From assembly GCF_000829035.1 (NCBI RefSeq), contig NZ_AP012541.1:1922001-1986000 (forward strand): a DNA stretch of 64,000 bases. Direction: 5' to 3'. The notes under the pieces are model-generated. The model did not search any database. It was not told the origin of the DNA and saw only the letters and a program-made list of their open reading frames with translations. The stretch comes from Lacticaseibacillus paracasei subsp. paracasei. Lineage in GTDB: Bacteria > Bacillota > Bacilli > Lactobacillales > Lactobacillaceae. Every line of letters begins with the position of its first letter. Position 1 is the stretch's first letter. Below are positions 17,632-27,506 of this stretch, one piece after another. A program made the translations under genes and the position numbers.

Positions 17632-19297
17632 CTAAATCTTTCGAGAATAATCACCCGGTAACATTTCGCCCGCCACATGGAGTTGGCCGTCCTTCAACAC
17701 GACTGCATGATCCCAAAAACGGCCAATATCATGCCGATGTGAAATGACAATCATCGCCACCGGCAGCTGCCGCAAGAGGAGGCCAAGTGTCTGTGCCGAG
17801 GCCGCATCAAGATTTGCGAACGGTTCATCCAAAAGTAACATCGGCCGCTGAGCCAGCAAAGCGCGGGCAATCCCGATTTTTTGCAATTCCCCAGCCGACA
17901 CATTGACACCATCTTGGCCATGCACAAGCGTGGCCAGTCCTTGCGGGAGACGCGCAATAAAATCGGTTAGCCCAACTTGGTGTAGGACAAGCGTCAGTTG
18001 CTGATCCGATACTTGCCGGCCAAGCGTGACATTATTGGCCAATGTGTCCTCAAATAATGCAACAACCTGCGGGACAAAGCTCATGCTGTTTGCTGATGCC
18101 GCCAGATCGCGCTTGTCTGTATCTTCAAACTGAATCGTTCCAGCTTGTGGCACCAATAAACCTAGCATGAGGCGAAGCAAAGTTGATTTGCCGCCACCAC
18201 TTGGACCAGTTATTAACATTTTCGCGTGTGCAGTCACGTCGAGCTCTAACTGTAGCTGGTTCAAAGTCGGTTGCGTAGCATCAGGATACGTGTAAGTGAC
18301 ATTATGAAGAACAAATTTAGCTGGTTTTTGTCGTGACTGTCCACCTGCCAACTCCTCTTTATGCAGCGATTGGATCAACGGCAACAACCGTTTGACAGAC
18401 ACCAAGTTGCGCGTCAATTCAGCATACTGACTTGGCATACTGTAAAACAACCAAGTAAAACTCGGTGTCAACATGGAAAATGCAGCAAATTGACCAATGG
18501 TGATGACCTTGAAGCCAACAAATAGCAGCTCAATGCCTAAAATCGCAATGTCAAAAACGAGCCCCAACGAAAATCCCATCACAACTGTTTTGACTTGTTG
18601 CATCCCCATCTGATACTGTGCCTGAGAAAACTTCTGATAGGCGCCGTTAAATAGTTGCATACCAAACTGTTCTTTTTGATAGCTTTTTAACAATTCGCGG
18701 CCGTTCAAAATTTGCAAGAGGCTTTCCTGCATCTGACTATTCTCAATCTGTCGCTGATTTTGCGCTGTTTGCAAGCGACCGGACATCATCTTCGGAATCA
18801 AAAGTGCCGTTGCACACAGACCGATGATCAATAGCGTTAGTTGCCAAGAGCTGAATAGACCAAATGTTCCAGCAGCTAAAAAGGAAAAACCACCAACCAC
18901 CAAAGCCGTCATGGAGCGCATCAACAACGGCGCAGCAGTCTGCACATCCGTGGTGAACCCGTTGACCCGCCGCCCGCTAGCTTGATTGTCAGTTGCAATC
19001 GGCCCATTCATCCAAAGCTGCCATCAATTGCGTTTGAATTCTTTGAATCAATTGATACTGACCGCGCGTTTGCAGCTTTGCCATCACAAAGCGACCTAAC
19101 CCTATCGCCAAAGCTGTAGCTGCAGCTAACGTGATCATGCTGACTGTAAAAGCAGCATGTTGCATCACACTTTGAATCACTTGTGCCAGTGATAACTCAA
19201 GACCAGCACACCCCAAGGCCAGCAACCATAAAATCGAGACAAGTGGACTATCAACAAGCCGCCAAACTTTTTTCAAATCAGTTATCATGGCGATCAC
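17632..19297 (-). pseudogene. ABC exporter half-transporter, split by a frameshift
   Basis: Two frames together make one transporter of about 550 residues. The first (18989-19297) holds the first membrane helices. The second (17632-19011) holds the rest of the membrane domain (with RRVNGFTTDVQTAAPLL, the usual cytoplasmic loop) and an ATPase with Walker A GPSGGGKST, signature VSAGELQKIGIARAL and Walker B MLLLDEP. They overlap by 23 bases in different frames. The break falls inside the conserved loop, so it is a frameshift and not two natural subunits. The size and position match the intact partner at 19278, so the two would form a heterodimer. A sequencing error is possible. Confidence 0.7.
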
Positions 19298-20879
19298 CCA
19301 CCTTCAACACCTGATCGGCCGCAGTCACAAAATCAAACGTGTGCGTAATGATCACAACCCCGCGCTTCTTAGCTTCCTGCCGCAGCAGTTGCATGACTGC
19401 CTGTTGATTAACCGCATCAATGTCCGACAATGGTTCATCCAAAACAATAAATGGACTATCTGCGGCAATACCGCGAATAATTCCTAATCGGCGCTGTTCA
19501 CCCGGAGACAATTGATTAGGTTGTAACGTCTGGTCAAGATCGGCAGCATACCGATCAAGTTGCAGTTGCTGTAATAATGCAGGCAACTTTGTTGGATCAG
19601 CCTGAGAAGCCAATAGCAAATTAGCCGTCACGGATGCCGTAAACATCACACTCCGCTGCGGCACAAACGCAAACAACGATGCTGACTTGATTTTAGCAGG
19701 CACACCCTGAATCTCGATTTTGCCAGTCGTTGGCTGCAATTCGTTGAGAATCAGCTTCAGTAAGGTGGTTTTCCCAGCACCATTTGCGCCGATCAAAAAG
19801 GTGATGCCTTGATTATGAATCTGAAAATCCAGATGTTGTAAAATTTCCCGATTCGTTTGCGGGTAATGGAAACTCACCTTTGTGCCGCGAATTTTGATCG
19901 TATCCGGCTGATAGTCCCCCTTCATAGGCGAAAATACCGGCATTACCTGCTGTGTCAGTCGTGGCAATACGCGATCAATAGAGGTTCGTTGCTGAGCCAA
20001 GAAACCAATCGTCGGCGCTAATCCCAAAAATGGCCATAGGATTGAACCCACGCCAGCATTCCAGGCACCTAACAGACCGGCAACTGAGCTGCCAGTGACG
20101 GTTAACATGGCAAAACCCACCATCAACGTTAAGACCTCAGCCAAATAGACGCCACCATTGAAAATACCGGCAAGCGCGCCAGAGGCCGTTGCCATTTGCT
20201 TCATGCTTGGCGCCGCTTGCTGAAAATAATCAGCGTGTCGTTGACGATTGTAAGCAAACACATTCAGATTGCGAACCACAGCGACATTTGCCAAAAAATC
20301 ATTGAAAAACGCTTTGTGCTTGTCATCAATTTGAATAAAAGTCGTTTGCGCTTGATTTTGTTGACGAAACAAGCCCCGCGAAACACCGGCAAATAAACCG
20401 CCGAATGCTACAAACATCAGTGCCAAATGCCAAGACTGCGTCACGACATAAATGACGCCAAGAAAAACCGTGATCCCAAAATCGACTAGTGGCAAAACCC
20501 CTGCATCCAGAAATTGCATGATATGCTGCGTGTCCGTTACGATCAGATTAGTGGCAGTTCCATTATCGGGGACCTGTGTCGCGTCGTCTTGCAAAAAGTT
20601 AGCCATCAAAGCGGTCGCAATGTCACCACTGACTCGTCGTTTGAGACGTTCTGTGACAACGCCTGACAAAAAATAAATCCCAGTGTAGACAACCGCTGCC
20701 GCTAACATCCCAGCAAAAATGGCCACAAGCAAGTTGACCTGTCCTGAAAGTGCAACGGTCAAACCAAGCTGTATCAGCATCGAAATTAAAACGTTAAAAC
20801 CATCAATCAGCACTCGTAGTGTCAGTAAGCCAAGCAACCAGCGATATCGGATAGAAGTGATTCGTAAAATAGTTTGCAT
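19278..20879 (-). CDS. ABC exporter half-transporter (membrane plus ATPase domain)
   Basis: 533 residues: a six-helix membrane domain (residues 1-310), then an ATPase with Walker A GANGAGKTT, signature LSPGEQRRLGIIRG, Walker B FIVLDEP and a switch histidine (ITHTFD). It overlaps the following half-gene by 20 bases, as in heterodimeric exporters of the CydDC or multidrug type. AAGGGG precedes the ATG by about nine bases. The leader upstream contains a small frame, a terminator hairpin and a second hairpin, so expression may be attenuated. Confidence 0.85.
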   Translation of the reverse strand: MQTILRITSIRYRWLLGLLTLRVLIDGFNVLISMLIQLGLTVALSGQVNLLVAIFAGMLAAAVVYTGIYFLSGVVTERLKRRVSGDIATALMANFLQDDATQVPDNGTATNLIVTDTQHIMQFLDAGVLPLVDFGITVFLGVIYVVTQSWHLALMFVAFGGLFAGVSRGLFRQQNQAQTTFIQIDDKHKAFFNDFLANVAVVRNLNVFAYNRQRHADYFQQAAPSMKQMATASGALAGIFNGGVYLAEVLTLMVGFAMLTVTGSSVAGLLGAWNAGVGSILWPFLGLAPTIGFLAQQRTSIDRVLPRLTQQVMPVFSPMKGDYQPDTIKIRGTKVSFHYPQTNREILQHLDFQIHNQGITFLIGANGAGKTTLLKLILNELQPTTGKIEIQGVPAKIKSASLFAFVPQRSVMFTASVTANLLLASQADPTKLPALLQQLQLDRYAADLDQTLQPNQLSPGEQRRLGIIRGIAADSPFIVLDEPLSDIDAVNQQAVMQLLRQEAKKRGVVIITHTFDFVTAADQVLKVGDRHDN

Positions 20880-20896
20880 GCTTTAAGTCCCCTTCA

Positions 20897-20919
20897 AGCG
20901 ATTGGTCTGGCCAATCGCT
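20897..20919. promoter_or_regulatory. Perfect inverted repeat just before the ABC exporter start
   Basis: AGCGATTGG and CCAATCGCT (nine-base arms, five-base loop) end 18 bases before the start codon, close to the ribosome site. It could be an operator or an RNA hairpin affecting initiation. Confidence 0.55.
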
Positions 20920-20995
20920 AACTGTTGGGACTGCGCTTTTGGCAACATCATGCACCTACGCAACAGCTTCAAAACACACTTGCTCGCGGCCACAC

Positions 20996-21018
20996 AAAAA
21001 GACGGCTTCGCAGCCGCC
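20996..21018 (-). terminator. Terminator or attenuator in the ABC exporter leader
   Basis: On the minus strand GGCGGCT, loop GCGA, AGCCGTC and then TTTTTG. It lies about 120 bases before the ABC exporter start and 30 bases after the stop of a possible leader peptide. Confidence 0.7.
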
Positions 21019-21049
21019 TTTAATCAACGCAAATAAAACATACACATGA

Positions 21050-21151
21050 CTAACGACCAGAAGCATCCCCGCGAACCGCAACCAAAAAACTGATTGCCAA
21101 CGCAGTCCCTGCGTTCAAATTTGATAGGGTAAAGCGTCCATTGATCCGCAT
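21050..21151 (-). CDS. Possible leader peptide upstream of the ABC exporter
   Basis: A 33-codon frame with GGAGG nine bases before its ATG. The peptide has a hydrophobic middle (GTALAISFLVAV) and a basic end. It precedes the terminator at 20996. Coding is unproven; the value lies in the combination of a ribosome site, short frame and terminator in a 420-base leader (20880-21301) that holds no other gene. Confidence 0.35.
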   Translation of the reverse strand: MRINGRFTLSNLNAGTALAISFLVAVRGDASGR

Positions 21152-21301
21152 TGGAAAATGCCTCCGTTCTGTTTCAAATTTTATTAGCTGTAGCTTAGCA
21201 GACGACAAAACCATCGTCAATTAATTTGCCTCATCAGCAACACAAAAAGTGTACCCATTTCATTTTCACTAATGCGCTAAATCATCACAGCACCAATTTT
21301 G

Positions 21302-21700
21302 CTAACAAGTTGCGCCGCTAACCATGATTCCTTTTTTGAAGGCTGCCAATACATCTGCACCATTGGCGATTCGAACACTGCCATCCAAATAAGCGTGAGC
21401 ATCATCCTTAATGCTGATCGCCCCATTTTGAAAATCCATCGCTAAACCGCTGGCAAAGAAAATCATGTCATAGTCAGACGTATATAGATCCAGACCCGCA
21501 TCATTTTCCAATTTCACCTGATAGTCCGAATCCGGCTGATCAAGCACAATCAACGTAAACTTCGTCCCGATACTGCAGGCGCCGCCTTGCAACGAATACC
21601 GCCCGCCACCATCATCTGTAATCAGCAACAACGTCTTCTGATCAATATGCTTCTTCTTCATCAAATCAACAAAAGCCTGCGATAATTTGATCGTTGCCAT
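21302..21700 (-). CDS. Iron-sulfur cluster biosynthesis family protein (HesB/IscA-like)
   Basis: About 132 residues. It has the beta-rich pattern of the Fe-S_biosyn family of lactobacilli (LLLITDDGGGRYSLQGGACSIGTKFTLIVLD...YTSDYDMIFFASGLAMDF). Cysteines occur at ACS and at the very C-terminus (GATC), possibly metal ligands. The start is ATG at 21700 (AAAGGTG eight bases upstream). It appears to be transcribed alone. Confidence 0.72.
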   Translation of the reverse strand: MATIKLSQAFVDLMKKKHIDQKTLLLITDDGGGRYSLQGGACSIGTKFTLIVLDQPDSDYQVKLENDAGLDLYTSDYDMIFFASGLAMDFQNGAISIKDDAHAYLDGSVRIANGADVLAAFKKGIMVSGATC

Positions 21701-21791
21701 TGTATCGTCACCTTTCTTGTTACTTACTTTTAGTGTGACACTTTCGGGCGGGAAAATCAATTGTGCGCGAGTGAATTAACCATTCATTTGA

Positions 21792-22667
21792 TCATACCAG
21801 TGATGAAACAAGTTCGATTGCATTTTGAAAAACGCCTGCAAGACTAGCTTGCTCATTGATGACAATCAACAACCCCTTCACCAACCAAAGCTGAACCGTC
21901 ATCAGAAAAAGATGGCGGTCAGTAATTTGAATCCCAGATAAAGCCAAGAATTCATTCAAATATGCCATCAGATCCTGTTTATTTTTCGGCATAAAACCTT
22001 GAAACAACGCCGCAAAGTCCAACAACTTCGGGCCAAGCCGAGCTTCACCAAAGTCGATGACAACGACTTGCCCTGAGTTAGTCACCAGTAAATTCCACTT
22101 CCCTAAGTCTCCGTGAATCCAAGCATCGCGGGACTGATCAATGCGCTTCAGTTCAGGAACCATGGCGGCTATCTGATGAAACAGAACTGGCTTCTTTTCA
22201 GATAATGCTTCTCGATGGGCACGCCATAATACGGCCAATGGCATTGAATCTGGTGGCGAAAATGAATAGTCAAATTGATCCAACACTTGCCGCATTTGCC
22301 GATAGCTTTTAAGCGTTTCACGTAAGGATGGCGGCCGTTCTGTGCCTGATAAAAATGCCTGTACTTGATACGTCTGGCCTTCAATGACAACAAATGGCTG
22401 ACAAGCGATACTTAATAAGATCTCAGGCGTGAGTTCAAGACTTCTCTGACGCACAGCATTGCTCACTGCAAACTCAAAGACTGCTTGCTTTTGGCTTTGA
22501 ATAGTCTTAACGATGTATCGCCCTGTTGTTGCTTCAACTTGCCATGCCATGCTGGTTTTGCCATTGTGCAAGGCCTGTAGATGCCGAACGCTACCTAAAC
22601 TGTAAGCTTTCGCCACACTGTCAATTATTTTCAACTCGCACCTTCTCCCAAACTTACACAAATCCAT
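21792..22667 (-). CDS. Phosphotransferase of the APH/choline kinase-like family
   Basis: 291 residues with the kinase-like catalytic motif HGDLGKWNLL (Brenner motif, HGDxxxxN) followed by VVVIDFGEARLGPKLLDFAAL (the metal-binding DFG equivalent). An N-terminal lobe with AWQVEATTGRYIVKTI carries the ATP lysine. Substrates in this family include aminoglycosides, choline and sugars; none can be assigned. A TTG at 22634 with AAGGTG upstream is an alternative start. It is divergent from the XRE pair. Confidence 0.78.
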   Translation of the reverse strand: MDLCKFGRRCELKIIDSVAKAYSLGSVRHLQALHNGKTSMAWQVEATTGRYIVKTIQSQKQAVFEFAVSNAVRQRSLELTPEILLSIACQPFVVIEGQTYQVQAFLSGTERPPSLRETLKSYRQMRQVLDQFDYSFSPPDSMPLAVLWRAHREALSEKKPVLFHQIAAMVPELKRIDQSRDAWIHGDLGKWNLLVTNSGQVVVIDFGEARLGPKLLDFAALFQGFMPKNKQDLMAYLNEFLALSGIQITDRHLFLMTVQLWLVKGLLIVINEQASLAGVFQNAIELVSSLV

Positions 22668-22795
22668 TCACGATTCCTGCCCAAGACGAAAGTAATCTTG
22701 TCACGACCTAATTTTCTCACCTTGCTTCGCTGGTGTCGCCGTTTTTCGATTGACCCCGGCTAAAAATTTCAATCCAACAAGAGTACTAGAAAAAG

Positions 22796-22836
22796 TGTCA
22801 ATTATAATTGACAAACAGTGAGAATTTTCGTACATT
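22796..22836 (+). promoter_or_regulatory. Promoter with overlapping 18-bp palindromic operator
   Basis: A perfect palindrome TGTCAATTATAATTGACA (22796-22813) overlaps the -35 TTGACA (22808-22813). The -10 TACATT (22831-22836) follows after 17 bases. This is well placed for autorepression by the XRE protein encoded next. Confidence 0.8.
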
Positions 22837-22884
22837 GATGATGTCATATAAATGTGACATTTAAAGATGGTGGGAGGTAAACTC

Positions 22885-23088
22885 ATGAACCGCGTACGCG
22901 ACTATCGGCGGGCACAGAAAATGTCACAACTGGCTTTGGCGGAAAAAATCGGCGTTGCTCGGCAAACCATTAATCTCATTGAGAACAGCAAATACAATCC
23001 TTCTTTGGATCTTTGTCTCAAACTAGCCTGGACGCTAAAAACTGATTTGAACACCTTATTTTGGAGGGAAGAAAGTGAATCGAATTGA
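22885..23088 (+). CDS. Small XRE/Cro family regulator
   Basis: 67 residues, nearly all helix-turn-helix (RVRDYRRAQKMSQLALAEKIGVARQTINLIENSKYNPSLDLCLKLAWTL). This is the YozG-like type often paired with a membrane protein. The start is ATG at 22885 (GGGAGG seven bases upstream). It overlaps the next gene by 14 bases and probably controls both through the palindrome upstream. Confidence 0.87.
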   Translation: MNRVRDYRRAQKMSQLALAEKIGVARQTINLIENSKYNPSLDLCLKLAWTLKTDLNTLFWREESESN

Positions 23089-23599
23089 AAAGAAGCTGAT
23101 AAAAAACATTTTTGGCATTCAGGGTCCCGTTGACGAACGGGCACTCGCAATTATTGGCCGCGCCTCGATGTACGCAGTTTTGGGAATTCTTATCTTTGAA
23201 GTGATTGTTGACATTGTTGGCATCGCGTTGCCTATTTATCATGATGAAACGGCTTTTGAAATCTTGTTAATGATCCAGTTCATGGGCGTTATTAGTATTA
23301 TCATTGGCACAATTTGTTTAACCATCGGGAGATCCGGCTTAAATCATCAAGAAGTAACACCGGAAAAATACTCAGCCGCACTGAAAAGGATACAGCTTAA
23401 AACAATATGGTGTGGGACTTTAACAATAATTAATGTTCACGTCATTGAAGCGCTATTATCACTGAAAGAACGGGCATTACTGACAAGCTTAACTAGTCCA
23501 CGGCAACTTCTGCAGACGATTGTTTTTGGTTCTATATTCTGCCCGCTTATATACTGGATTGCAAAGCGAAATCTCAAAGTTGTTTATGTTGACGATTGA
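23075..23599 (+). CDS. Membrane protein paired with XRE regulator
   Basis: 174 residues with about four membrane helices (residues 27-50, 62-85, 112-132, 145-165). The start is GTG with GGAGGGAAG upstream, overlapping the XRE gene. Small XRE plus four-helix membrane protein is a recurrent pair in Firmicutes of unknown role. No enzymatic motif is visible. Confidence 0.72.
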   Translation: MNRIEKKLIKNIFGIQGPVDERALAIIGRASMYAVLGILIFEVIVDIVGIALPIYHDETAFEILLMIQFMGVISIIIGTICLTIGRSGLNHQEVTPEKYSAALKRIQLKTIWCGTLTIINVHVIEALLSLKERALLTSLTSPRQLLQTIVFGSIFCPLIYWIAKRNLKVVYVDD

Positions 23600-23696
23600 A
23601 GCTATACTTTCCGCACTCTGCTGATAAACAGGGCTGGTCTATGCTGGGAGTGGCACACTTGCCCTCTGAAAATCTATCAAGGTCCTATTTCTTATA

Positions 23697-23745
23697 AAAC
23701 AATTTGACCCTAGAAACGTCATACATTTCTAGGGACAAATTGTTT
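23697..23745. terminator. Long near-perfect hairpin, probable terminator
   Basis: AAACAATTTGACCCTAGAAA pairs with TTTCTAGGGACAAATTGTTT (one mismatch, 9-base loop). It lies about 100 bases after the membrane protein gene and may serve both strands. The rest of 23600-23938 holds only a tRNA-like fragment. Confidence 0.55.
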
Positions 23746-23858
23746 CCGCCTTTTGCTGTCAGCCTTTAAAGCAACCTTTTTTTGTCCCAGTCAGTAAAAC
23801 AAAAAGATAATACCTTCATTTTACCCATCAAGTATTCAATAATTCCCTGATATACAAG

Positions 23859-23917
23859 AACCACCGCGGGAATCGAACCCGCGTGCAGAGAAGATTATCC
23901 GCAGCACCAGCGTGGTT
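23859..23917 (-). ncRNA. Truncated tRNA-like sequence
   Basis: On the minus strand: a perfect T-arm (GCGGG, TTCGATT, CCCGC), followed by GGTGGTT. This pairs six of seven with AACCACG 59 bases upstream, like an acceptor stem. Only 28 bases lie between, forming one hairpin with no recognisable D-arm or normal anticodon loop. It is too short for a tRNA. It may be a remnant of a tRNA or an old attachment site. Confidence 0.3.
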
Positions 23918-23938
23918 GAAGATCATTTTAGGCAAACA

Positions 23939-26900
23939 TTAATTGCCGTTATACGTGCCGTCATTGCCAGTTGCAACAGCCGTCGTTGCGGTGTAAATAT
24001 CACCATTATCAACCACGTAGACTCCGATCACAATATTCTTGAAGCCTGAGTTAATAATATTCTGATAGTGTCCACCCGTGACGCCACCGTTATTTTCTGG
24101 ACGTTCCCCAACAATATATTGCTGGAACATCGCATTTGCAATCAAAGTGCTTAATTTATCGGCATTACCAACAACATCCTTTTTGAAAAACTGCGAACTA
24201 GAAATGTTTTCAGTGCTCCGATTCATGTAAGTTTCGCCTTTTTGGTAGCTGACCTCTTCATGACCAGTAGCAGGCGGATTTATCGGCCGCGTGTGGCTAA
24301 AGTTGTACATGACTTCAACAGCCCGCGGTGCTTCCATCTCGAATGCTTTAGTGTCAGAGGTGATAACTGTTTGCGTCTTGTTCGTTCTTGCCTGTTCGCC
24401 ATTCACAAGCACATTGAACTTTTTAGCAACGGCTTGAGTCAGCTCAGCATCGGTATACTGCTGGCCTTGCTCAATCGAAACTTTTTGATCCTGCTTTGTG
24501 ACTTGATCCTGAATGAGCACAATCACAGCATCATTCACACTCTTAATGGCACCGATGATCGTGCCTGCTGCAGCAACATTGCGCCAAACATTGGTCGTCG
24601 TAACTGTCGTGACCATATCCCAGTTGTTAGGATCAAGTACTGTCGCTGACGTTGGGGTTGACGAAATCTGGATGTAGCCCGTCTTATCGGCGAGTGCAAA
24701 ACCACCTTCATCTACATCCACTTCTTTATAAACGGTTTTAGCTTCTGGCTTGTGATACTTGTTTGTAAATATCGTCGTCTCCGTGGTATGACCAGTGCTA
24801 TCCGTTGACGATTGCCAAGTTGAAGATTGAGAAATGAAGTAATAACCATCTGTTGAAGTCAACATATTTCCCTTGTCATCAACATTAACAGTCTTATTGA
24901 TCACCGTGGTATTTGGCTTCGTATCCTTTTTCCACACAATGGTGGTCGTGAAGGTCGTCGTGATATTACCAGTCTGAGCATCGGTAACATCAGCGGATTT
25001 TCTAGAACTAGAAACCTGCGTATAGCCGTTCGTATTTGTCAAAGTGTTGCCAGCATCATCTACATTAACGGTATTGTTAATGATAAAACGTTGCGGGGTT
25101 CGCTTCCATACAACAGTCGTCGTAATCGTTGTCGTGATGTTACCAGTCTTAGGATCAGTCGTATCAACAGATTGCTTAGAGCTAGAAACAACTGTGTAAC
25201 CATCCGTACTGGTTAAAACATTTTTATCTTCATCAACGTTAACCGTTTTGTTGACAACTATATGCGTCGGGGTTTCGTTCTTCTTCCAGACAACAGTTGT
25301 CGTGACTGTGGTTGTGACGTCACCGGTCTTAGGATCGGTGGTGTCAACGGATTTATCCGAACTGGAGACCTTCGTGTAACCATCCGTGCTGGTCAAAACG
25401 TTACCAGCTTCATCCACGTTCACCGTCTTGTTGACAACTTGGTGCGCGATCTTGTGATAGATATTGGTTGTGGTGTAAGTCGTAATGGTATCACCATTAG
25501 CCAGTGTTTCTACAGTTTTAACTGGGGTTCCAGCTGTGATCAACTTGTAACCGGTAAGATCGATAAGAACTTGCCCATTTTCATCTTTGTTGATCGTGAC
25601 CTGTTTTTCAGTATCCTGTGGTACATGGATCGTTGGAATTGTCTTTTCTGCATCAGCAACTGTTTGTTGAACGGCGGGCAATGTCTGTTGGTGGTCCGTC
25701 GTATCAACCTGGCTACTTGTGTTGCTGCGGTTGTTGTGTTGGCTTGAGCAGCTTCCGCATTGGTTTGAGCTGTGGCCAACTGATCATTCCAAGTCGCCAT
25801 CTGGGTATTCAAAGCTTCGATCTTTTGATCAAGTTGGTCGATCTTTGTATTCAAGTCAGCCAGTTGTGCTTTGACAGCTTGGGCGGCTTGGCTATTTTGA
25901 CTGGCAACCGAGGTCGGAAGTGCCTTTAAGGTCGTTTGTGCCTGAGCAAAGTCGTTTTGAGCCGCTTTAGCTTCATTGTCAACGCTTGTTAGCGCCTGGT
26001 TAGCAGTAGTGAGGTTCTGAGTGGCTTTGTTGGCAGCCTGTTTGGCTTGTGCTAAGGCAGAAGTTGCGTCCGCCAGTTGGCCTTCATAACTGGTCAATTT
26101 ACCTTGTGCAACGGCTAGCTGAGCTTTGACAGTTGCGATAGTTGCTTGTGAATCCGGGTTATTTTTAGACTTATCAGCAAGTGTATTCAGCTGATTTTGC
26201 AAATCTGTCATCTGCGCAGACAACGTTTTAACCTGCGCCGATGCCTGATCAACAGCAGTCTGCTTAGCATTCACAGCTGCATTTGCTGTGTCAAAAGCAG
26301 CTTGCGCTTGAGCCACTGCAGTTTGGGCCGCTGGCAATTTTGCCTGGGCCGCGTCAACCTTGGTTTTGGCTGCATCAACGGCAGCTTGTGCAGTTGTCCG
26401 CTTGGCTTGAAGATCGGCCAATGTTTGAGCATTCTCAGTATTGAGCAAAGCCGTCAATTTGGCTTCGGCTTCTGCTTTGGCCTTGGCTTCGGCGGCTGCC
26501 TTAAGGGCGGCTTCGTTATCTTTGGTGGTCTGATCAATCCCCGTTCCTGGGGTGGTTACTTGCTGCCCAGCGCCGGAATTTCCAGTTGTGCCAGCGCCGC
26601 CAATGGTTGTGTATTTCACCTCAGCCTGTTGTGCCGGGGACGCCACTGCCGGCTTGGTCGGATTCAGATTAAACGTCTGATTCGTGCCAGCAGCATTTTG
26701 CGTCGTTACTGTTGCGTTGTCGCCACTGCCTTGCAGAGAAAGCTTAGCGCCAGCATAAATCAAGTTCACGTTAGCAATGCGGTTAATGGCTGCCAAACGA
26801 TCAACTGAGGTTGTGAAACCTGTATGATTCAGCGCCTCGCTGATCGTCGAAAGTGTGTCACCCCACTGAATATCATAAACCGTGCTATTCGACGCCTTAA

Positions 26901-27153
26901 TCTGCGCCTCAATCTGACTGACTGGGCGCAGGGTCCAAACTCGTCCATTATTTGTCTGTGATTGTTGCGAGGTTGCTGGTTGATCACTTGCATGCACAAC
27001 CTGGCCACTAGTCGCCAAACTAATGCCTGCTGTCCCCAATGCAAAAGCGGTCAAACCAATGGCTAACCAACCATGATGTTTGCTGTGAACCAAGGTGACC
27101 TTGTGTTCCTTATCTGTAAGTACTGACCAAAGCTGTCGTCTCATTGCTCTCAT
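23939..27153 (-). pseudogene. LysM/coiled-coil/repeat/CAP-domain surface protein, frameshifted
   Basis: Two overlapping frames (25540-27153 and 23939-25681) form one protein of about 1,070-1,090 residues. In order: a secretion signal after a basic N-terminus (HSKHHGWLAIGLTAFALGTAGISLATS...VHA), a LysM (YDIQWGDTLSTISEALN), an Ala/Gln/Lys coiled coil, five or six repeats of about 56 residues (VNKTVNVDE.GNVLTSTDGY type), and a CAP-like domain at the end. The frame changes by one base near 25,695, where TQVA should continue as QVDTTDHQQTLPAV. No LPXTG anchor is seen, so attachment would be by LysM. As it stands the C-terminal 60% is lost, unless this is a sequencing error or phase variation. Confidence 0.72.
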
Positions 27154-27506
27154 CGTTACTCCTCCACATTCTTTTATGAAATTACAAATGTTATTATACT
27201 TCGTTATTAACAAAGCTTGTATTTATTACCCCAAATCAAAGCGTATTCTCATAATTTTCTTTTTTTATTGAAGCATCACCTTTTTGAATTGATACGTAAA
27301 CGTGAATTGTACTTCCCAATTTGACCAAAACCATTTGTCGAGGCAACTAAAGCCGTCCTTTATAACCTTAACCTACCGTTTCGTCACACGACCAAGTTCC
27401 TGCGATATCCTTAAAAATTCAGTCCAAAGCTGCACGACAAACTGCGATAAGGTAACATACAATAACAGTATGCTTTTGCAAACTCATTTTGGAAACGAGG
27501 CCACTC

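Noticed and set aside
26197..26808. 203-codon plus-strand frame rich in Cys, Leu and Ser
   Set aside because: Antisense to the Ala/Gln-rich coiled coil of the surface protein; low-complexity shadow.
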